A DNA stretch of 64,000 nucleotides from CAVQJU01 sp963712905 (GCA_963712905.1 CAVQJU010000008.1:1-64000), one strand, 5' to 3'; shown: positions 29,575-41,673, counted from the stretch's first letter. Notes: generated by a model not told the origin, from the letters alone. Program-made: numbers and translations.

Positions 29575-29578
29575 TATA
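29573..29578 (-). promoter_or_regulatory. -10 box overlapping the kdsA start
   Basis: Consensus TATAAT on the minus strand, immediately after the REP pair at 29605. It shares bases with the ATG at 29574, which makes that start doubtful and the GTG at 29565 a better leaderless start. Confidence 0.45.
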
Positions 29579-29604
29579 CGGGGCGGGCGGGGCCCGACGG
29601 GGCA

Positions 29605-29656
29605 GTAGCGCGGGGCTTTTAGCCCCGCGTCGGCGGCCCTGAAAGGGCCGCCCTAC
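29605..29656. repeat. Paired REP-like element (GTAG...CTAC)
   Basis: GTAG, an 8-bp hairpin CGCGGGGC/GCCCCGCG, two bases, a second 8-bp hairpin GGCGGCCC/GGGCCGCC with TGAAA loop, and CTAC. The two halves face each other as in bacterial interspersed mosaic elements. Lies between pyrG and kdsA in the operon. Confidence 0.85.
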
Positions 29657-29676
29657 GTGCCAGCCCAGGTGATCCT

Positions 29677-31317
29677 CTAAGCCACGGACTCCGCGGCGCT
29701 GCGGACGTGCGCGGTCTTGTGCCGGTAGCTCGCGTCCACGAAGCTGGCGAACAGCGGGTGCGGCCGCGTGGGCTTCGACTTGAACTCGGGGTGGAACTGG
29801 ACCGCCAGATACCACGGATGTCCGGGGAGCTCCGCGATCTCGACAAACTTGCCGTCCGGCGAGCGGCCCGAGATCTTGAGGCCGTGCTCGGCCAGCTGGG
29901 GCTCGTACAGACAGTTGAACTCGTAGCGATGGCGATGGCGTTCGTGAATCAGCCGGGCGCCGTACACCCGCTCGGCCAGCGAGCCGGTCGTCAGCTGACA
30001 CGCGTACTCGCCCAGGCGCATCGTGCCGCCGAGGTCGTCCACGCCCAGCAGGTCGCGCAGCTTGTAAATGAGCTTGGTCGGCGTTTCCGCATTGCACTCG
30101 GTGGAGTCGGCGTCGGTCAGGCCCGCCACATTGCGCGCGAACTCCACGGTGGCCCACTGGAAGCCGTAGCAGATGCCGAAGTACGGGATGCGCCGTTCGC
30201 GCGCGATTTCGGCCGCCTTCATCATGCCGCGCGTCCCGCGGTTGCCGAACCCGCCCGGCACGAGGATGCCGTTGGCGTCGTCGAGCAAAGCCGCGCCGCC
30301 CGGCGCCTCGAGCGACTCGGCTTCGACCCACTTCAGGTTGACCTTCAGCCGATGCGGGAACCCGCCGTGGTACAGCGCCTCGTTGAGGCTCTTGTACGAA
30401 TCCTCGTAGCCGACGTACTTGCCGACGACGTGGATCGTGATCTCGTCGAGGGGATGCTTGATGCGGCTGACGAGATCATCCCACTGCTGCATGCGCCGCT
30501 CGCTCTGCGGCAGGTGCAGATGCTTGAGGACGATGCGGTCGAGGCCCTCTTCCGCCAGCGCGCTCGGCACCTCGTAGATCGTATCGACGTCCCTGGCCGT
30601 GATGACGGCTTCCTCGTCCACGTCGCAGAACAGCGCGATCTTGCGTTTGATGTCGGAGTCGAGGAGGCGGTCGGTGCGGCAGAGCAGGATGTCGGGCTGG
30701 ATGCCGATCGATCGCAGGTCGCGGACGCTGTGCTGCGTCGGTTTGGTCTTGAGCTCGCCGGCCGTGCCGATGAAGGGCACGAGCGTGAGGTGAATGTAGA
30801 GCGAGTTGTCGCGCCCGACGTCCTGACGGAACTGGCGGATGGCCTCGAGGAACGGGAGGCTCTCGATGTCGCCGACCGTGCCGCCGATTTCGACCAGCAC
30901 GATGTCCACGTCCTTGGCCACCGTGCGGATCGCGTCCTTGATCTCGTTGGTGATGTGCGGAATCACCTGGACTGTCCGGCCGAGGTAGTCGCCGCGCCGT
31001 TCCTTCTGAATGACGCTCAGGTAGATCTTGCCGGTCGTCCAGTTCGAGTTCTTGGTCGTGAGCGTGCTGGTGAACCGCTCGTAGTGTCCCAGATCGAGGT
31101 CCGTCTCGGCGCCGTCGTCGGTGACGTAGACCTCGCCGTGCTGGTAGGGGCTCATCGTGCCCGGATCGACGTTGATGTACGGATCGAACTTCTGAAGGGT
31201 GACGCGGTACCCGTGCCCCTCGAGCAGGCAGCCGACCGATGCGGCGGCCAGGCCCTTGCCGAGCGAAGATACGACGCCGCCGGTGACAAAAATGTACTTG
31301 GTCGTCCGTCCGGTCAT
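29677..31317 (-). CDS. pyrG: CTP synthase
   Basis: Amidoligase making CTP. N-terminal synthetase 'KYIFVTGGVVSSLGKGLAAAS', 'KFDPYINVDPGTMSPYQHGE' and a class I glutaminase domain with 'GICYGFQWA' (nucleophile Cys) and 'FHPEFKS' (His, Glu). 546 residues. Lies 19 bases after kdsB; its product CTP is the co-substrate of KdsB, which makes the pairing meaningful. Confidence 0.97.
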   Translation of the reverse strand: MTGRTTKYIFVTGGVVSSLGKGLAAASVGCLLEGHGYRVTLQKFDPYINVDPGTMSPYQHGEVYVTDDGAETDLDLGHYERFTSTLTTKNSNWTTGKIYLSVIQKERRGDYLGRTVQVIPHITNEIKDAIRTVAKDVDIVLVEIGGTVGDIESLPFLEAIRQFRQDVGRDNSLYIHLTLVPFIGTAGELKTKPTQHSVRDLRSIGIQPDILLCRTDRLLDSDIKRKIALFCDVDEEAVITARDVDTIYEVPSALAEEGLDRIVLKHLHLPQSERRMQQWDDLVSRIKHPLDEITIHVVGKYVGYEDSYKSLNEALYHGGFPHRLKVNLKWVEAESLEAPGGAALLDDANGILVPGGFGNRGTRGMMKAAEIARERRIPYFGICYGFQWATVEFARNVAGLTDADSTECNAETPTKLIYKLRDLLGVDDLGGTMRLGEYACQLTTGSLAERVYGARLIHERHRHRYEFNCLYEPQLAEHGLKISGRSPDGKFVEIAELPGHPWYLAVQFHPEFKSKPTRPHPLFASFVDASYRHKTAHVRSAAESVA

Positions 31318-31336
31318 ATGAGTCCAGATCCTCCGT

Positions 31337-32122
31337 CTATCCAGACGTCGGGGCCGCGAGGAGGCGGCGCACCTCTTCGAGATCGCCCGGCGTGTCCACG
31401 CTGATCGAGTCGTAGGCGGTTTCCACTGCCTTGATGCGGATGCCGTGTTCGAGCGCCCGCAGCTGTTCGAGCGATTCCGCGCGCTCGAGGGGCGTGGGCT
31501 CCAGGTTGGCCAGCACGAGCAGCGTACTGCGGCGGTAGGCGTACAGGCCGATATGGCGGTAGAGCGGGGGCCATCCGCCTCTGGGATTGCACATGTACGG
31601 GATCGGGGCGCGCGAAAAATACAGCGCGAAGCCGGCGCGATCCAGGACCACCTTCACGATGTTCGAATCGTCGAGCTCGGCGGGCTGCGTGATCCGGCGG
31701 TAGAGCGTGGTCATCGGCAGCGACGGGTCGGTGATGAGCGGCGCGACGGCCTGATCGATCGACCGGGGATCGATGAGCGGCTCATCGCCCTGAACGTTGA
31801 CGATGATGTCGCAGTCGAGCGTTTCGGCGACTTCGGCAATGCGATCGGTGCCGCTCAGGTGCGTGGGCTTCGTCAGCCGCACCTGCCCGCCGAATTCCGC
31901 GACGCGCCGCGCGATGCGCAGGTCGTCGGTGGCCACGATCACGCGCGCGATCGAAGACGCCGCGGACGCGCGCCGGTACACGTGTTCGACCATTGTCAGG
32001 CCGTCGATCTCGGCGAGCGCCTTGCCGGGGAACCGTGTAGAGGCGAATCGAGCGGGGATGACGGCGACGACCTGCTGCGGATACGCGGAATCGACCGTAG
32101 TTACAGTCGATGAGGGGTGCAC
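31337..32122 (-). CDS. kdsB: CMP-KDO synthetase
   Basis: Activates Kdo with CTP. 'VVAVIPARFASTRFPGKAL' is the nucleotide-binding start, 'NVQGDEPLI' the metal loop, and 'YRHIGLYAYRR' and 'ESLEQLRALEHG' are conserved. 261 residues from GTG at 32122. TATGAT lies 5 bases before this GTG on the minus strand, so the operon may start with a leaderless message. First gene of the Kdo operon. Confidence 0.96.
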   Translation of the reverse strand: MHPSSTVTTVDSAYPQQVVAVIPARFASTRFPGKALAEIDGLTMVEHVYRRASAASSIARVIVATDDLRIARRVAEFGGQVRLTKPTHLSGTDRIAEVAETLDCDIIVNVQGDEPLIDPRSIDQAVAPLITDPSLPMTTLYRRITQPAELDDSNIVKVVLDRAGFALYFSRAPIPYMCNPRGGWPPLYRHIGLYAYRRSTLLVLANLEPTPLERAESLEQLRALEHGIRIKAVETAYDSISVDTPGDLEEVRRLLAAPTSG

Positions 32123-32127
32123 GGCGA

Positions 32128-32133
32128 ATCATA
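32128..32133 (-). promoter_or_regulatory. -10 box before kdsB
   Basis: TATGAT on the minus strand 5 bases from the kdsB GTG, in the divergent spacer between kdsB and the GspC-like gene. No clear -35. Confidence 0.4.
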
Positions 32134-32200
32134 GCACACCTCGCGAGAACGTCGTGCTACGATTCCGACGTCGGCGATTTTTTCAGCGCCACATATTCTG

Positions 32201-32710
32201 ATGAACATCAAAGCGGCGGCGGCGTGCGTCATCGTCGTCGGCGGGCTCGCCGGGTGGTACGCGCTGTCCGACGGCACAAATCGCAGCGGGCCGGCGCCGT
32301 CGCGCAACACCGCGGCCGCGCCGCTCGATGCGCGCGGCACCGCGCTGTCGAACGAAATCGCGCGGCTTGGCCGCAGCCGGCAGCCGGTCGCGTCGCCGCA
32401 GCGCGAGCGCGACCTGTTCCGTTTCGCGGAAGCGCCGCCGCGGAAAACGGCCGCGGTTCCGATCGTTCTCCCCGTGCCGGCCCAGGCGCCGGCCCCGCCG
32501 CCTCCGGCATTCAAGTTGATTGGCGTCGCCGAAGACAACTCGGCGGGGAATCCGGTACGGACCGCCATCATTTCGGCACCCGATCAGTTGTACGTCGTGC
32601 GGGAAGGCGAGCGGGTCACCTCCCGCTACGGTGTCGCGCGGATTTCGCCCGACGTCGTCGAACTGGTGGACACCGGCGACTCGACCGAACTGCGCCTGGC
32701 CCTCAAGTAG
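32201..32710 (+). CDS. GspC/PulC-like periplasmic protein, standalone
   Basis: 169 residues: one N-terminal membrane segment (about 4-22), an Ala/Pro linker, and a small beta domain 'FKLIGVAEDNSAG', 'AIISAPDQLYVVREGERV', 'YGVARISPDVVELVD' resembling the homology region of type II secretion GspC/PulC or PilP. No other secretion gene adjoins it. Divergent from kdsB and followed closely by a lipid kinase. The similarity is judged by eye. Confidence 0.55.
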   Translation: MNIKAAAACVIVVGGLAGWYALSDGTNRSGPAPSRNTAAAPLDARGTALSNEIARLGRSRQPVASPQRERDLFRFAEAPPRKTAAVPIVLPVPAQAPAPPPPAFKLIGVAEDNSAGNPVRTAIISAPDQLYVVREGERVTSRYGVARISPDVVELVDTGDSTELRLALK

Positions 32711-32718
32711 CCTGGCCC

Positions 32719-33612
32719 TTGGCCTCGATCGCCATCATCATCAATCCGATTTCGGGGGGCGTCCGGCCCGATGCGGCACGCGCCCGCGCCGAGCTGGCGT
32801 CTGCGATTGTCGATCGCCATGGCGACCCGGCCGAGGTCTTCGTGACCGAACGGGCGGGGCACGCGCGCGAGTTGACACGTGCGGCGGTGGCGCGCGGCGC
32901 GCGGCTGGTCATGGCGTGGGGCGGCGACGGCACCATTAACGAGGTGGCTTCCACGCTCGCGTTCGGCGAGATCCCGCTCGGCATCGTGCCGGCCGGCTCC
33001 GGCAACGGGCTGGCACGGCAGCTTGGGATTTCCCGGCAGCCCGCCGACGCCATCCGGCAGGCGATCGCCGCCGAGCCCCGCCGCATCGACGTTGGCGAAC
33101 TCGGCGATCGGCTCTTCGTCAACACCGCGGGTCTCGGCTTCGACGCCCACGTGGCGCGCTGCTTCAACCAATCAGGGGGCGGTCGCCGCGGTCTGTTGAC
33201 CTACACCCTGGTCACCGCCAGATCGCTCATGACATACCGGCCGTCCGAGTACGTCATCGCGACGGAGAACTCGCGTGTTCGGGTGCGAGCGGTCATCGTG
33301 ACCGCCGCCAACTCCGCCGAGTTCGGGAACGGCGCCTGCATTGCTCCGGGGGCCCGGGTGGATGATGGACTGCTCGACCTCGTTATCGTGGAGGAACGTT
33401 GGCGGCTGCAAACAATCGCCAGCCTGCCGCGGCTGTTCAACGGCACCGTCGGCGGGGCGCCGGGTTGTTCGATTCGCCAGGTGACCCGGGCGACCATCGA
33501 AAGCGAACAGCCGATTTCGTTTCACGTCGACGGGGAACCGGCGACCGGCGGAACCAGCCTGCTGCTCCGCATCCACCCTGGCGCGCTCTACGTCTGCGTC
33601 AAAGCCGGATGA
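32719..33612 (+). CDS. Diacylglycerol kinase-family lipid kinase
   Basis: Lipid/sphingosine-type kinase fold. 'IIINPISGG', 'AWGGDGTINEVASTLA' and 'IVPAGSGNGLARQLGI' are the catalytic glycine-rich motifs, and 'DDGLLDLVIVEE' is typical of the C-terminal domain. 297 residues from TTG at 32719. Converges with serA, overlapping its 3' end by 14 bases. Substrate could be diacylglycerol or another lipid. Confidence 0.88.
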   Translation: MASIAIIINPISGGVRPDAARARAELASAIVDRHGDPAEVFVTERAGHARELTRAAVARGARLVMAWGGDGTINEVASTLAFGEIPLGIVPAGSGNGLARQLGISRQPADAIRQAIAAEPRRIDVGELGDRLFVNTAGLGFDAHVARCFNQSGGGRRGLLTYTLVTARSLMTYRPSEYVIATENSRVRVRAVIVTAANSAEFGNGACIAPGARVDDGLLDLVIVEERWRLQTIASLPRLFNGTVGGAPGCSIRQVTRATIESEQPISFHVDGEPATGGTSLLLRIHPGALYVCVKAG

Positions 33613-35191
33613 CCCAGGCCTCGCGGATGGCGGCGACTTTTCGGATGGCGTCCAGCGCGCCGTCCAGCGCCTGGTGATTGTCGGCTTCGGCGTCCACGTT
33701 GACCACGCCGATGGCGCCTGCGTCGCTCCGCCCCAGGGCGAAGCTGGCGATGTTCACGCCGTGCCGGCCCAGAATCGTGCCGACCTCGCCGATGACGCCC
33801 GGCTGATCGTCGTTGGCCAGCATCAGGATCGTTCCCGACAACGGCGCTTCCACCGTCACGCCCCGCGCCGAGACCAGTCGCGGGCTGTTCTCGCCGAACA
33901 CGGTGCCTTCCACCCAACGCTCCCCGCCGCTCGTGATGACTTTGAGGGAGACGAGGCTCGTGAAATGCCTGGGCCGCGCGCTCCGCGACTCGACGATGTC
34001 GATGCCGCGCTGCCGGGCCACGCTGCGCGCGTTGACGATCGAGACTTCGTTGTCGGACAGGATCGGCCGGAGGACGCCGACGGCGGCGCTCGACGCCAGC
34101 AGTCCCGTGGCGTGGCTTTCGGCGAGGGCCCCGTAGTAGCGCAGGCTGATCGCCTCGATGCGCGCGACGCCCATCTGCGACGCCATTGCGCCCAACAGGT
34201 CGACCAGCCGGATCCACGGCTGCAGCCGCTGGAGCTCTTCGGGGTGGACCGACGGGAAGTTGACGGCATTGCGCACGACGCCGTCGCGCAGGAAGTTCCG
34301 GACGGTGACCGCGGTTTCGTGGCCGACCATCTCCTGGGCTTCTTCGGTCGATGCGGCGATGTGGGGCGTGGCGATGACCTGGGGCAATCGGGCAAGCCCC
34401 CAATCGGTCAATGGTTCGTTTTCGAACACGTCCAGGCCGGCGCCGGCCACGATGCCCTTTTCAATCGCGCGCCGGAGCGCGTGCTCGTCCACGAGCTCGC
34501 CGCGTGCCGTGTTGATCAACCGCACGCCCGGTTTGCAGCGCGCGAAGCGCTCGTCGTTGAAGAGATGATGCGTGTCGGCCGTTGCCGGCAGGTGCAGGGT
34601 CAGATAATCGGACGCCGCACACAGTTCGTCGATGGACACGAGCTCGACGCCGAAACGTCCGGCCAGATCAGCGGAAATGAACGGGTCGTGGGCGATGACG
34701 TGCATGCCGAAGGCCCGAGCGCGCTGCGCGACCTCCTGGCCGATGCGTCCGAAGCCGGCGACGCCCAGCGTCTTGCCCCGGAGCTCGGTGCCGAGAAACG
34801 CTTTCTTCTCCCACCGGCCGTCCTTCATGGCGCGATCCGCCGACGGGATGGCGCGGGCCAGCGCGAGCATCAGCGCCCAGGCGTGCTCGGCCACGCTGAT
34901 GCTGTTGGCCCCCGCCGCGTTGACGACGAGGATGCCGCGGGCGCTGGCAGCTTCGACGTCGACGTTGTCGACGCCCGTTCCGGCACGCGCGATGATCCGC
35001 AGGCGCGGCGCGGCCGCCATCAGGCTGGCATCGACTTTGGTTGCGCTCCGCACCAGCAGCGCGTCCGCGTCGGACAGATCGCCGGCCAGCACGTTCGGCG
35101 GGCGCCCGCTCCGGGCGTCGACGGTCCAGCCATCGGACCGCAGCAGCTCCAGCGCCGAGGCGGGGAGGGTGTCGGCGACGACGATCTTCAT
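33599..35191 (-). CDS. serA: D-3-phosphoglycerate dehydrogenase
   Basis: First step of serine synthesis. 'IARAGTGVDNVDVEAASARG', NAD site 'LGVAGFGRIGQEVAQRA', catalytic 'INTARGELVDEHAL' and 'TPHIAASTEEAQ', an intervening domain, and a C-terminal ACT domain ('LANDDQPGVIGEVGTILGRH'). 530 residues, the long type. ATG at 35191; the small cytochrome gene ends 10 bases upstream. Confidence 0.96.
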   Translation of the reverse strand: MKIVVADTLPASALELLRSDGWTVDARSGRPPNVLAGDLSDADALLVRSATKVDASLMAAAPRLRIIARAGTGVDNVDVEAASARGILVVNAAGANSISVAEHAWALMLALARAIPSADRAMKDGRWEKKAFLGTELRGKTLGVAGFGRIGQEVAQRARAFGMHVIAHDPFISADLAGRFGVELVSIDELCAASDYLTLHLPATADTHHLFNDERFARCKPGVRLINTARGELVDEHALRRAIEKGIVAGAGLDVFENEPLTDWGLARLPQVIATPHIAASTEEAQEMVGHETAVTVRNFLRDGVVRNAVNFPSVHPEELQRLQPWIRLVDLLGAMASQMGVARIEAISLRYYGALAESHATGLLASSAAVGVLRPILSDNEVSIVNARSVARQRGIDIVESRSARPRHFTSLVSLKVITSGGERWVEGTVFGENSPRLVSARGVTVEAPLSGTILMLANDDQPGVIGEVGTILGRHGVNIASFALGRSDAGAIGVVNVDAEADNHQALDGALDAIRKVAAIREAWVIRL

Positions 35192-35201
35192 GAGGCGTGA
35201 A

Positions 35202-35576
35202 TCAGCGAGGCGAGGCCGGCCCGATGCTGCGCAGGTAGTTGACGACATCCCACATCTGATGGGGTGTCATACGGGATCCGAATGCCTTCATACCGGTTTG
35301 TTTGACGCCGTCGCGGATGACGACGAAGATTTCTCCGTCACTTGACCCATGGAGCCAGGTCTCGTCGACGAGATTGGCGGGCGGCGGCGTGAGCGTCTTG
35401 CCGGCACGGCCGTCGCCCTGGGCCGTTTCTCCGTGGCAGGACGCGCAGTTGGCGGCGTACAGCTTCTTGCCCGCGGCGAGCGAGGTGTCATCGGCGGCGA
35501 CAGTGTTGGCGGGCGGCGCTGGCGGCGGAGACTGCAACGTCGCGGCCAGAATGAGCGCAGAAAAAATATGGCGCAC
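35202..35576 (-). CDS. Small secreted c-type cytochrome
   Basis: 124 residues: signal peptide (about 1-14) followed by a Pro-rich linker, one haem site 'CASCH', and a late Met in 'SRMTPHQMWDVV' that may be the axial ligand. Class I cytochrome c, periplasmic. Start GTG at 35576 lies 9 bases after a TATACT box. In line with serA, but no functional link is apparent. Confidence 0.88.
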   Translation of the reverse strand: MRHIFSALILAATLQSPPPAPPANTVAADDTSLAAGKKLYAANCASCHGETAQGDGRAGKTLTPPPANLVDETWLHGSSDGEIFVVIRDGVKQTGMKAFGSRMTPHQMWDVVNYLRSIGPASPR

Positions 35577-35585
35577 GGTCGCTAC

Positions 35586-35591
35586 AGTATA
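35586..35591 (-). promoter_or_regulatory. -10 box before the cytochrome gene
   Basis: TATACT on the minus strand, 9 bases before the GTG start. A weak TCGACC lies 17 bases upstream as a possible -35. The rest of the 197-base spacer to icd holds no further recognised feature apart from one DnaA-box-like 9-mer at 35703. Confidence 0.45.
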
Positions 35592-35773
35592 ATCCCAAGG
35601 TTCCGAGTGGTCGAAGGCCGCAGCTGAGCGCGGTCGCCCTGCGATGGTGCAAACCGCTAAAACATTCCAATTGCAGCGTAACAGTGCAGTAACCGCAGCG
35701 GCTTTTCCACAGAGTTTTCAACAATTTCTGTGTGAATCGTTTTCCCGGTTCGGGGGACCTGACCTAATCCAAT

Positions 35774-37105
<1,332 letters not shown>

Positions 37106-37111
37106 ACGTAC

Positions 37112-37182
37112 AACGCAGAGCACGCAAAGCACGCTGAGAAGATCTCCAGGATTCTCGGCGATCTCTGCGATCTCTGCGTTGA
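37112..37182. repeat. Inverted arms of 9-bp repeats between icd and mdh
   Basis: The left arm holds GCAGAGCAC and GCAAAGCAC units; the right arm holds ATCTCTGCG units twice, roughly the reverse complement. The arms can form an imperfect hairpin of about 30 bp that fills the icd-mdh spacer up to the mdh ribosome site. Confidence 0.75.
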
Positions 37183-37203
37183 TCGTCGTAAAGAGGAGCG
37201 GAC

Positions 37204-38130
37204 ATGAATCGCAAAGTGACAGTGGTGGGTGGCGCGGGGAACGTCGGCGCGACGGTGGCTCGCGGCGTGGCGGACAAACAGCTGGCCGACGTCGTGGTCA
37301 TCGACATCGCCGACAAGAAGGCCGAGGGCGTCGCCCTCGACATGTTCGAGGCGTGCCCCGTGTGGGGGTCGGATGCCCGGGTGATTGGCACCGGCGACTA
37401 CGCCGAGAGCGCCAACTCCGACCTCGTCGTGATCACGTCGGGGATGCCCCGCAAGCCCGGCATGAGCCGCGACGACCTGCTGAACGTCAACTACAAGATC
37501 ATGGAGACGGTCACCACGCAGGTGGTGAAGCACTCGCCGAACGCCATCATCATCGTCGTCTCGAACCCGCTCGACGCCATGGCGCAGGCCGTCTACAAGC
37601 TGTCGAAGCTGCCGCGCGAGCGGGTCATCGGGATGGCCGGCGTGCTCGACAGCGCGCGGATGCGGTCGTTCATCGCGAAGGAGCTGAACGTGTCGGTGGA
37701 CAACGTCCACGCGTTCGTCCTCGGCGGCCACGGCGACACGATGGTGCCCCTGCCGCGGTATTCGACCGTGGCGGGCGTCCCGATCACGGAGCTGATGGAC
37801 AAGGCGACGATCGACAGGATCTGCGCGCGGACGGCGCGCGGCGGCCTCGAGATCACGGAGCTTGTCGGAACGAGCGCGTGGTACGCTCCCGGCGCGTCGG
37901 TCGTCGAGATGGTCGAGGCCATCCTGCTCGACAAGCGGAAAATCCTGCCGTGTTCGGTGTTCCTGCAGGGTGAGTACGGCGTCCGCGATCTGTTCGTGGG
38001 CGTGCCGTGCAAGCTCGGCGGCCGGGGCATCGAGAAGATCATCGAGATCAAGCTCACGCCGGAAGAGGACGCGGCGTTCAAGAAGTCCGCCGCGGCCGTC
38101 AAGGAGCTCGTGGACGTTATTAAGGTGTGA
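37204..38130 (+). CDS. mdh: Malate dehydrogenase
   Basis: LDH-like malate dehydrogenase. 'VTVVGGAGNVGATVARGVAD' is the NAD site, 'GMPRKPGMSRDDLL' contains the Arg that selects malate, 'VSNPLDAMAQ' is conserved, and 'VLGGHGDTMVPLPR' contains the catalytic His. 308 residues. AGAGGAG ribosome site just upstream of ATG at 37204. Confidence 0.97.
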   Translation: MNRKVTVVGGAGNVGATVARGVADKQLADVVVIDIADKKAEGVALDMFEACPVWGSDARVIGTGDYAESANSDLVVITSGMPRKPGMSRDDLLNVNYKIMETVTTQVVKHSPNAIIIVVSNPLDAMAQAVYKLSKLPRERVIGMAGVLDSARMRSFIAKELNVSVDNVHAFVLGGHGDTMVPLPRYSTVAGVPITELMDKATIDRICARTARGGLEITELVGTSAWYAPGASVVEMVEAILLDKRKILPCSVFLQGEYGVRDLFVGVPCKLGGRGIEKIIEIKLTPEEDAAFKKSAAAVKELVDVIKV

Positions 38131-38153
38131 GCAGGCCTGAAGGCCTGCACTAC
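38131..38153. repeat. REP-like hairpin between mdh and the MBL gene
   Basis: Perfect 8-bp stem GCAGGCCT/AGGCCTGC with 2-base loop, then ACTAC. Begins directly after the mdh stop and lies between convergent genes, so it may act as a shared 3' structure. Confidence 0.7.
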
Positions 38154-38157
38154 TTCA

Positions 38158-39003
38158 CTACTTCGGCGGGTTCGCCTTCTGGCGGGCCCATTCCTTCTGA
38201 AATGCCTGGTCCCGTTCCTCGACGTAAGCCTTGTAACCGGCCGGGTCGATGAACGGGTTCGGGCCGCCCGCGTTCAGCTTCGGATACTTCGCCGCCAGCC
38301 CGAAGTAAGCGCCGTGCGCGCCGAGGAAGAGGTCGACGGGCAGGGCTTTGAGGACCGCGAACGTCTTGACATAGTCCTCGGCAATCTGCGGGTAGTTCTT
38401 GTTGCCCACCAGGACGTAGCCAGGGTTCACGTTGGGGCTGCCGATGATGACGGCGTTCAGCGTGCGCCCGCCGTCCTGCACCTGCAGTGTCCAGGTGGTG
38501 CAGCCTTTCGTGTGGCCGGGCGTCAGGTGCGCGACGAGCTTCGCGCCGCCGAGTTCGACCGTGTCGCCGTCGTGCAGGGTCCGGTCCACGCGCGCGCCCG
38601 GCCGGCCCGGCGCCGTGCTCTGCTCCTCCGCGACGTCGCCCTCCATCACCATCAGCTTCGCGCCGGTCTCCTTCTGAATCACGCCCGTCGCCTCGTCGTG
38701 ATCGCCGTGGGCGTGGCTGATGAGGATGACCTTGGTGTCGGCGTACTTGAATCCGAGCTGCGCGATGGCTTTCTTGATGGCCGGCACATCCTCCTTGAAG
38801 TCGGAGTTGATGAGGATGTTGCCCTGCGGCGTGTTGACCACGTAGACGGCGAGATCGGCCGTGCCGACGTAATAAAGGTTGCCGGCGATCTTGAAGCCCG
38901 GGATTTCGCGATGCCAGTCGGGGTTGCCCTGAGCTCGGGCGGGGCTGCCCGAAAGCGTCAGTGTCAACAAGGCCGAGAAGACGATCGCGGTGCGCATGCT
39001 CAT
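38158..39003 (-). CDS. Subclass B3-like metallo-beta-lactamase
   Basis: 281 residues with a signal peptide ('LLTLTLSGSPARAQG', cleavage near residue 25). Zinc ligands in B3 order: 'ISHAHGDHDEAT' (H-x-H-x-D-H), 'TPGHTKGCTTWT' (His) and 'FLGAHGAYFGL' (His). The GHTxGCTTW and GAHGxYFGL contexts are characteristic of B3 enzymes rather than glyoxalase II. Periplasmic. It sits 10 bases after sdhB on the same strand. Beta-lactam hydrolysis is plausible but untested; other hydrolase roles are possible. Confidence 0.82.
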   Translation of the reverse strand: MSMRTAIVFSALLTLTLSGSPARAQGNPDWHREIPGFKIAGNLYYVGTADLAVYVVNTPQGNILINSDFKEDVPAIKKAIAQLGFKYADTKVILISHAHGDHDEATGVIQKETGAKLMVMEGDVAEEQSTAPGRPGARVDRTLHDGDTVELGGAKLVAHLTPGHTKGCTTWTLQVQDGGRTLNAVIIGSPNVNPGYVLVGNKNYPQIAEDYVKTFAVLKALPVDLFLGAHGAYFGLAAKYPKLNAGGPNPFIDPAGYKAYVEERDQAFQKEWARQKANPPK

Positions 39004-39013
39004 GGCGTCCTCG

Positions 39014-39759
39014 TTATCTGCCGGCTGTGACGACCGCTTTCACGTACTCCCGCGTCATCCGCGCGATGTTGGAGATCGGAATCTCCTTCGGACACACCGC
39101 CTCGCATTCGCCTTCGTTCGAACAGCTGCCGAACCCGTCGGCGTCGGCCTGGTTGATCATCGCCACGACGCGCGCGGCCCGCTCGACCTGGCCCTGCGGC
39201 AGGAGAGCCAGGTGCGAGATCTTGGCGCTCATGAACAGGTGCGCCGACGCGTTCTTGCAGGCCGCCACGCAGGCGCCGCAGCCGATGCACGCGGCGGCAT
39301 CCATGGCGAGGTCGGACATTTCCTTCGCGATCGGGATGGCATTGCCGTCCGGCGCGCCGCCGCAGTTCACCGACACATAACCTCCGGCCGCGATGATGCG
39401 GTCGAACGCGCTGCGATCGACGACCAGGTCCTTGACGACGGGGAAGGCCTTAGCACGCCACGGCTCGATGGTGATCGTGTCGCCGTCCTTGAACCGGCGC
39501 ATGTGGAGCTGGCAGACCGTCGTGCCGCGGTCGGGGCCGTGCGGGACGCCGTCCACCACGAGGCTGCACATGCCGCAGATGCCTTCGCGGCAGTCCGAAT
39601 CGAAGGCGATGGCGTCCTTGCCGCCTTTCACCAGGCCTTCGTTGACGACGTCGAGCATTTCAAGAAACGACATGTCGGGCGACACGTGGTCGGCGACGTA
39701 GTCTTCCAGGCGCCCCGCGGCGGTCGGCCCGGTCTGACGCCAAATCTTGAGGTTGAGCC

Positions 39760-39763
<4 letters not shown>
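39014..39763 (-). CDS. sdhB: Succinate dehydrogenase iron-sulfur subunit
   Basis: Three cluster motifs: 'CREGICGMCSLVVDG' with a later Cys ([2Fe-2S]), 'CIGCGACVAACKNAS' and 'CSNEGECEAVCPKEI' ([4Fe-4S] and [3Fe-4S]). 249 residues from GTG at 39763, overlapping the sdhA stop (GTGA). Transfers electrons from SdhA flavin to the membrane subunit. Confidence 0.96.

Positions 39764-41669
<1,906 letters not shown>

Positions 41670-41673
<4 letters not shown>

Noticed and set aside
35703..35711. DnaA-box-like TTTTCCACA before icd
   Set aside because: A single near-match with no cluster of boxes, no AT-rich unwinding region and no dnaA or dnaN nearby. Not evidence of an origin.
38131..38153. Intrinsic terminator shared by mdh and the MBL gene
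   Set aside because: A stem without a poly-T tract; it may still affect 3' ends, but a rho-independent terminator cannot be claimed.
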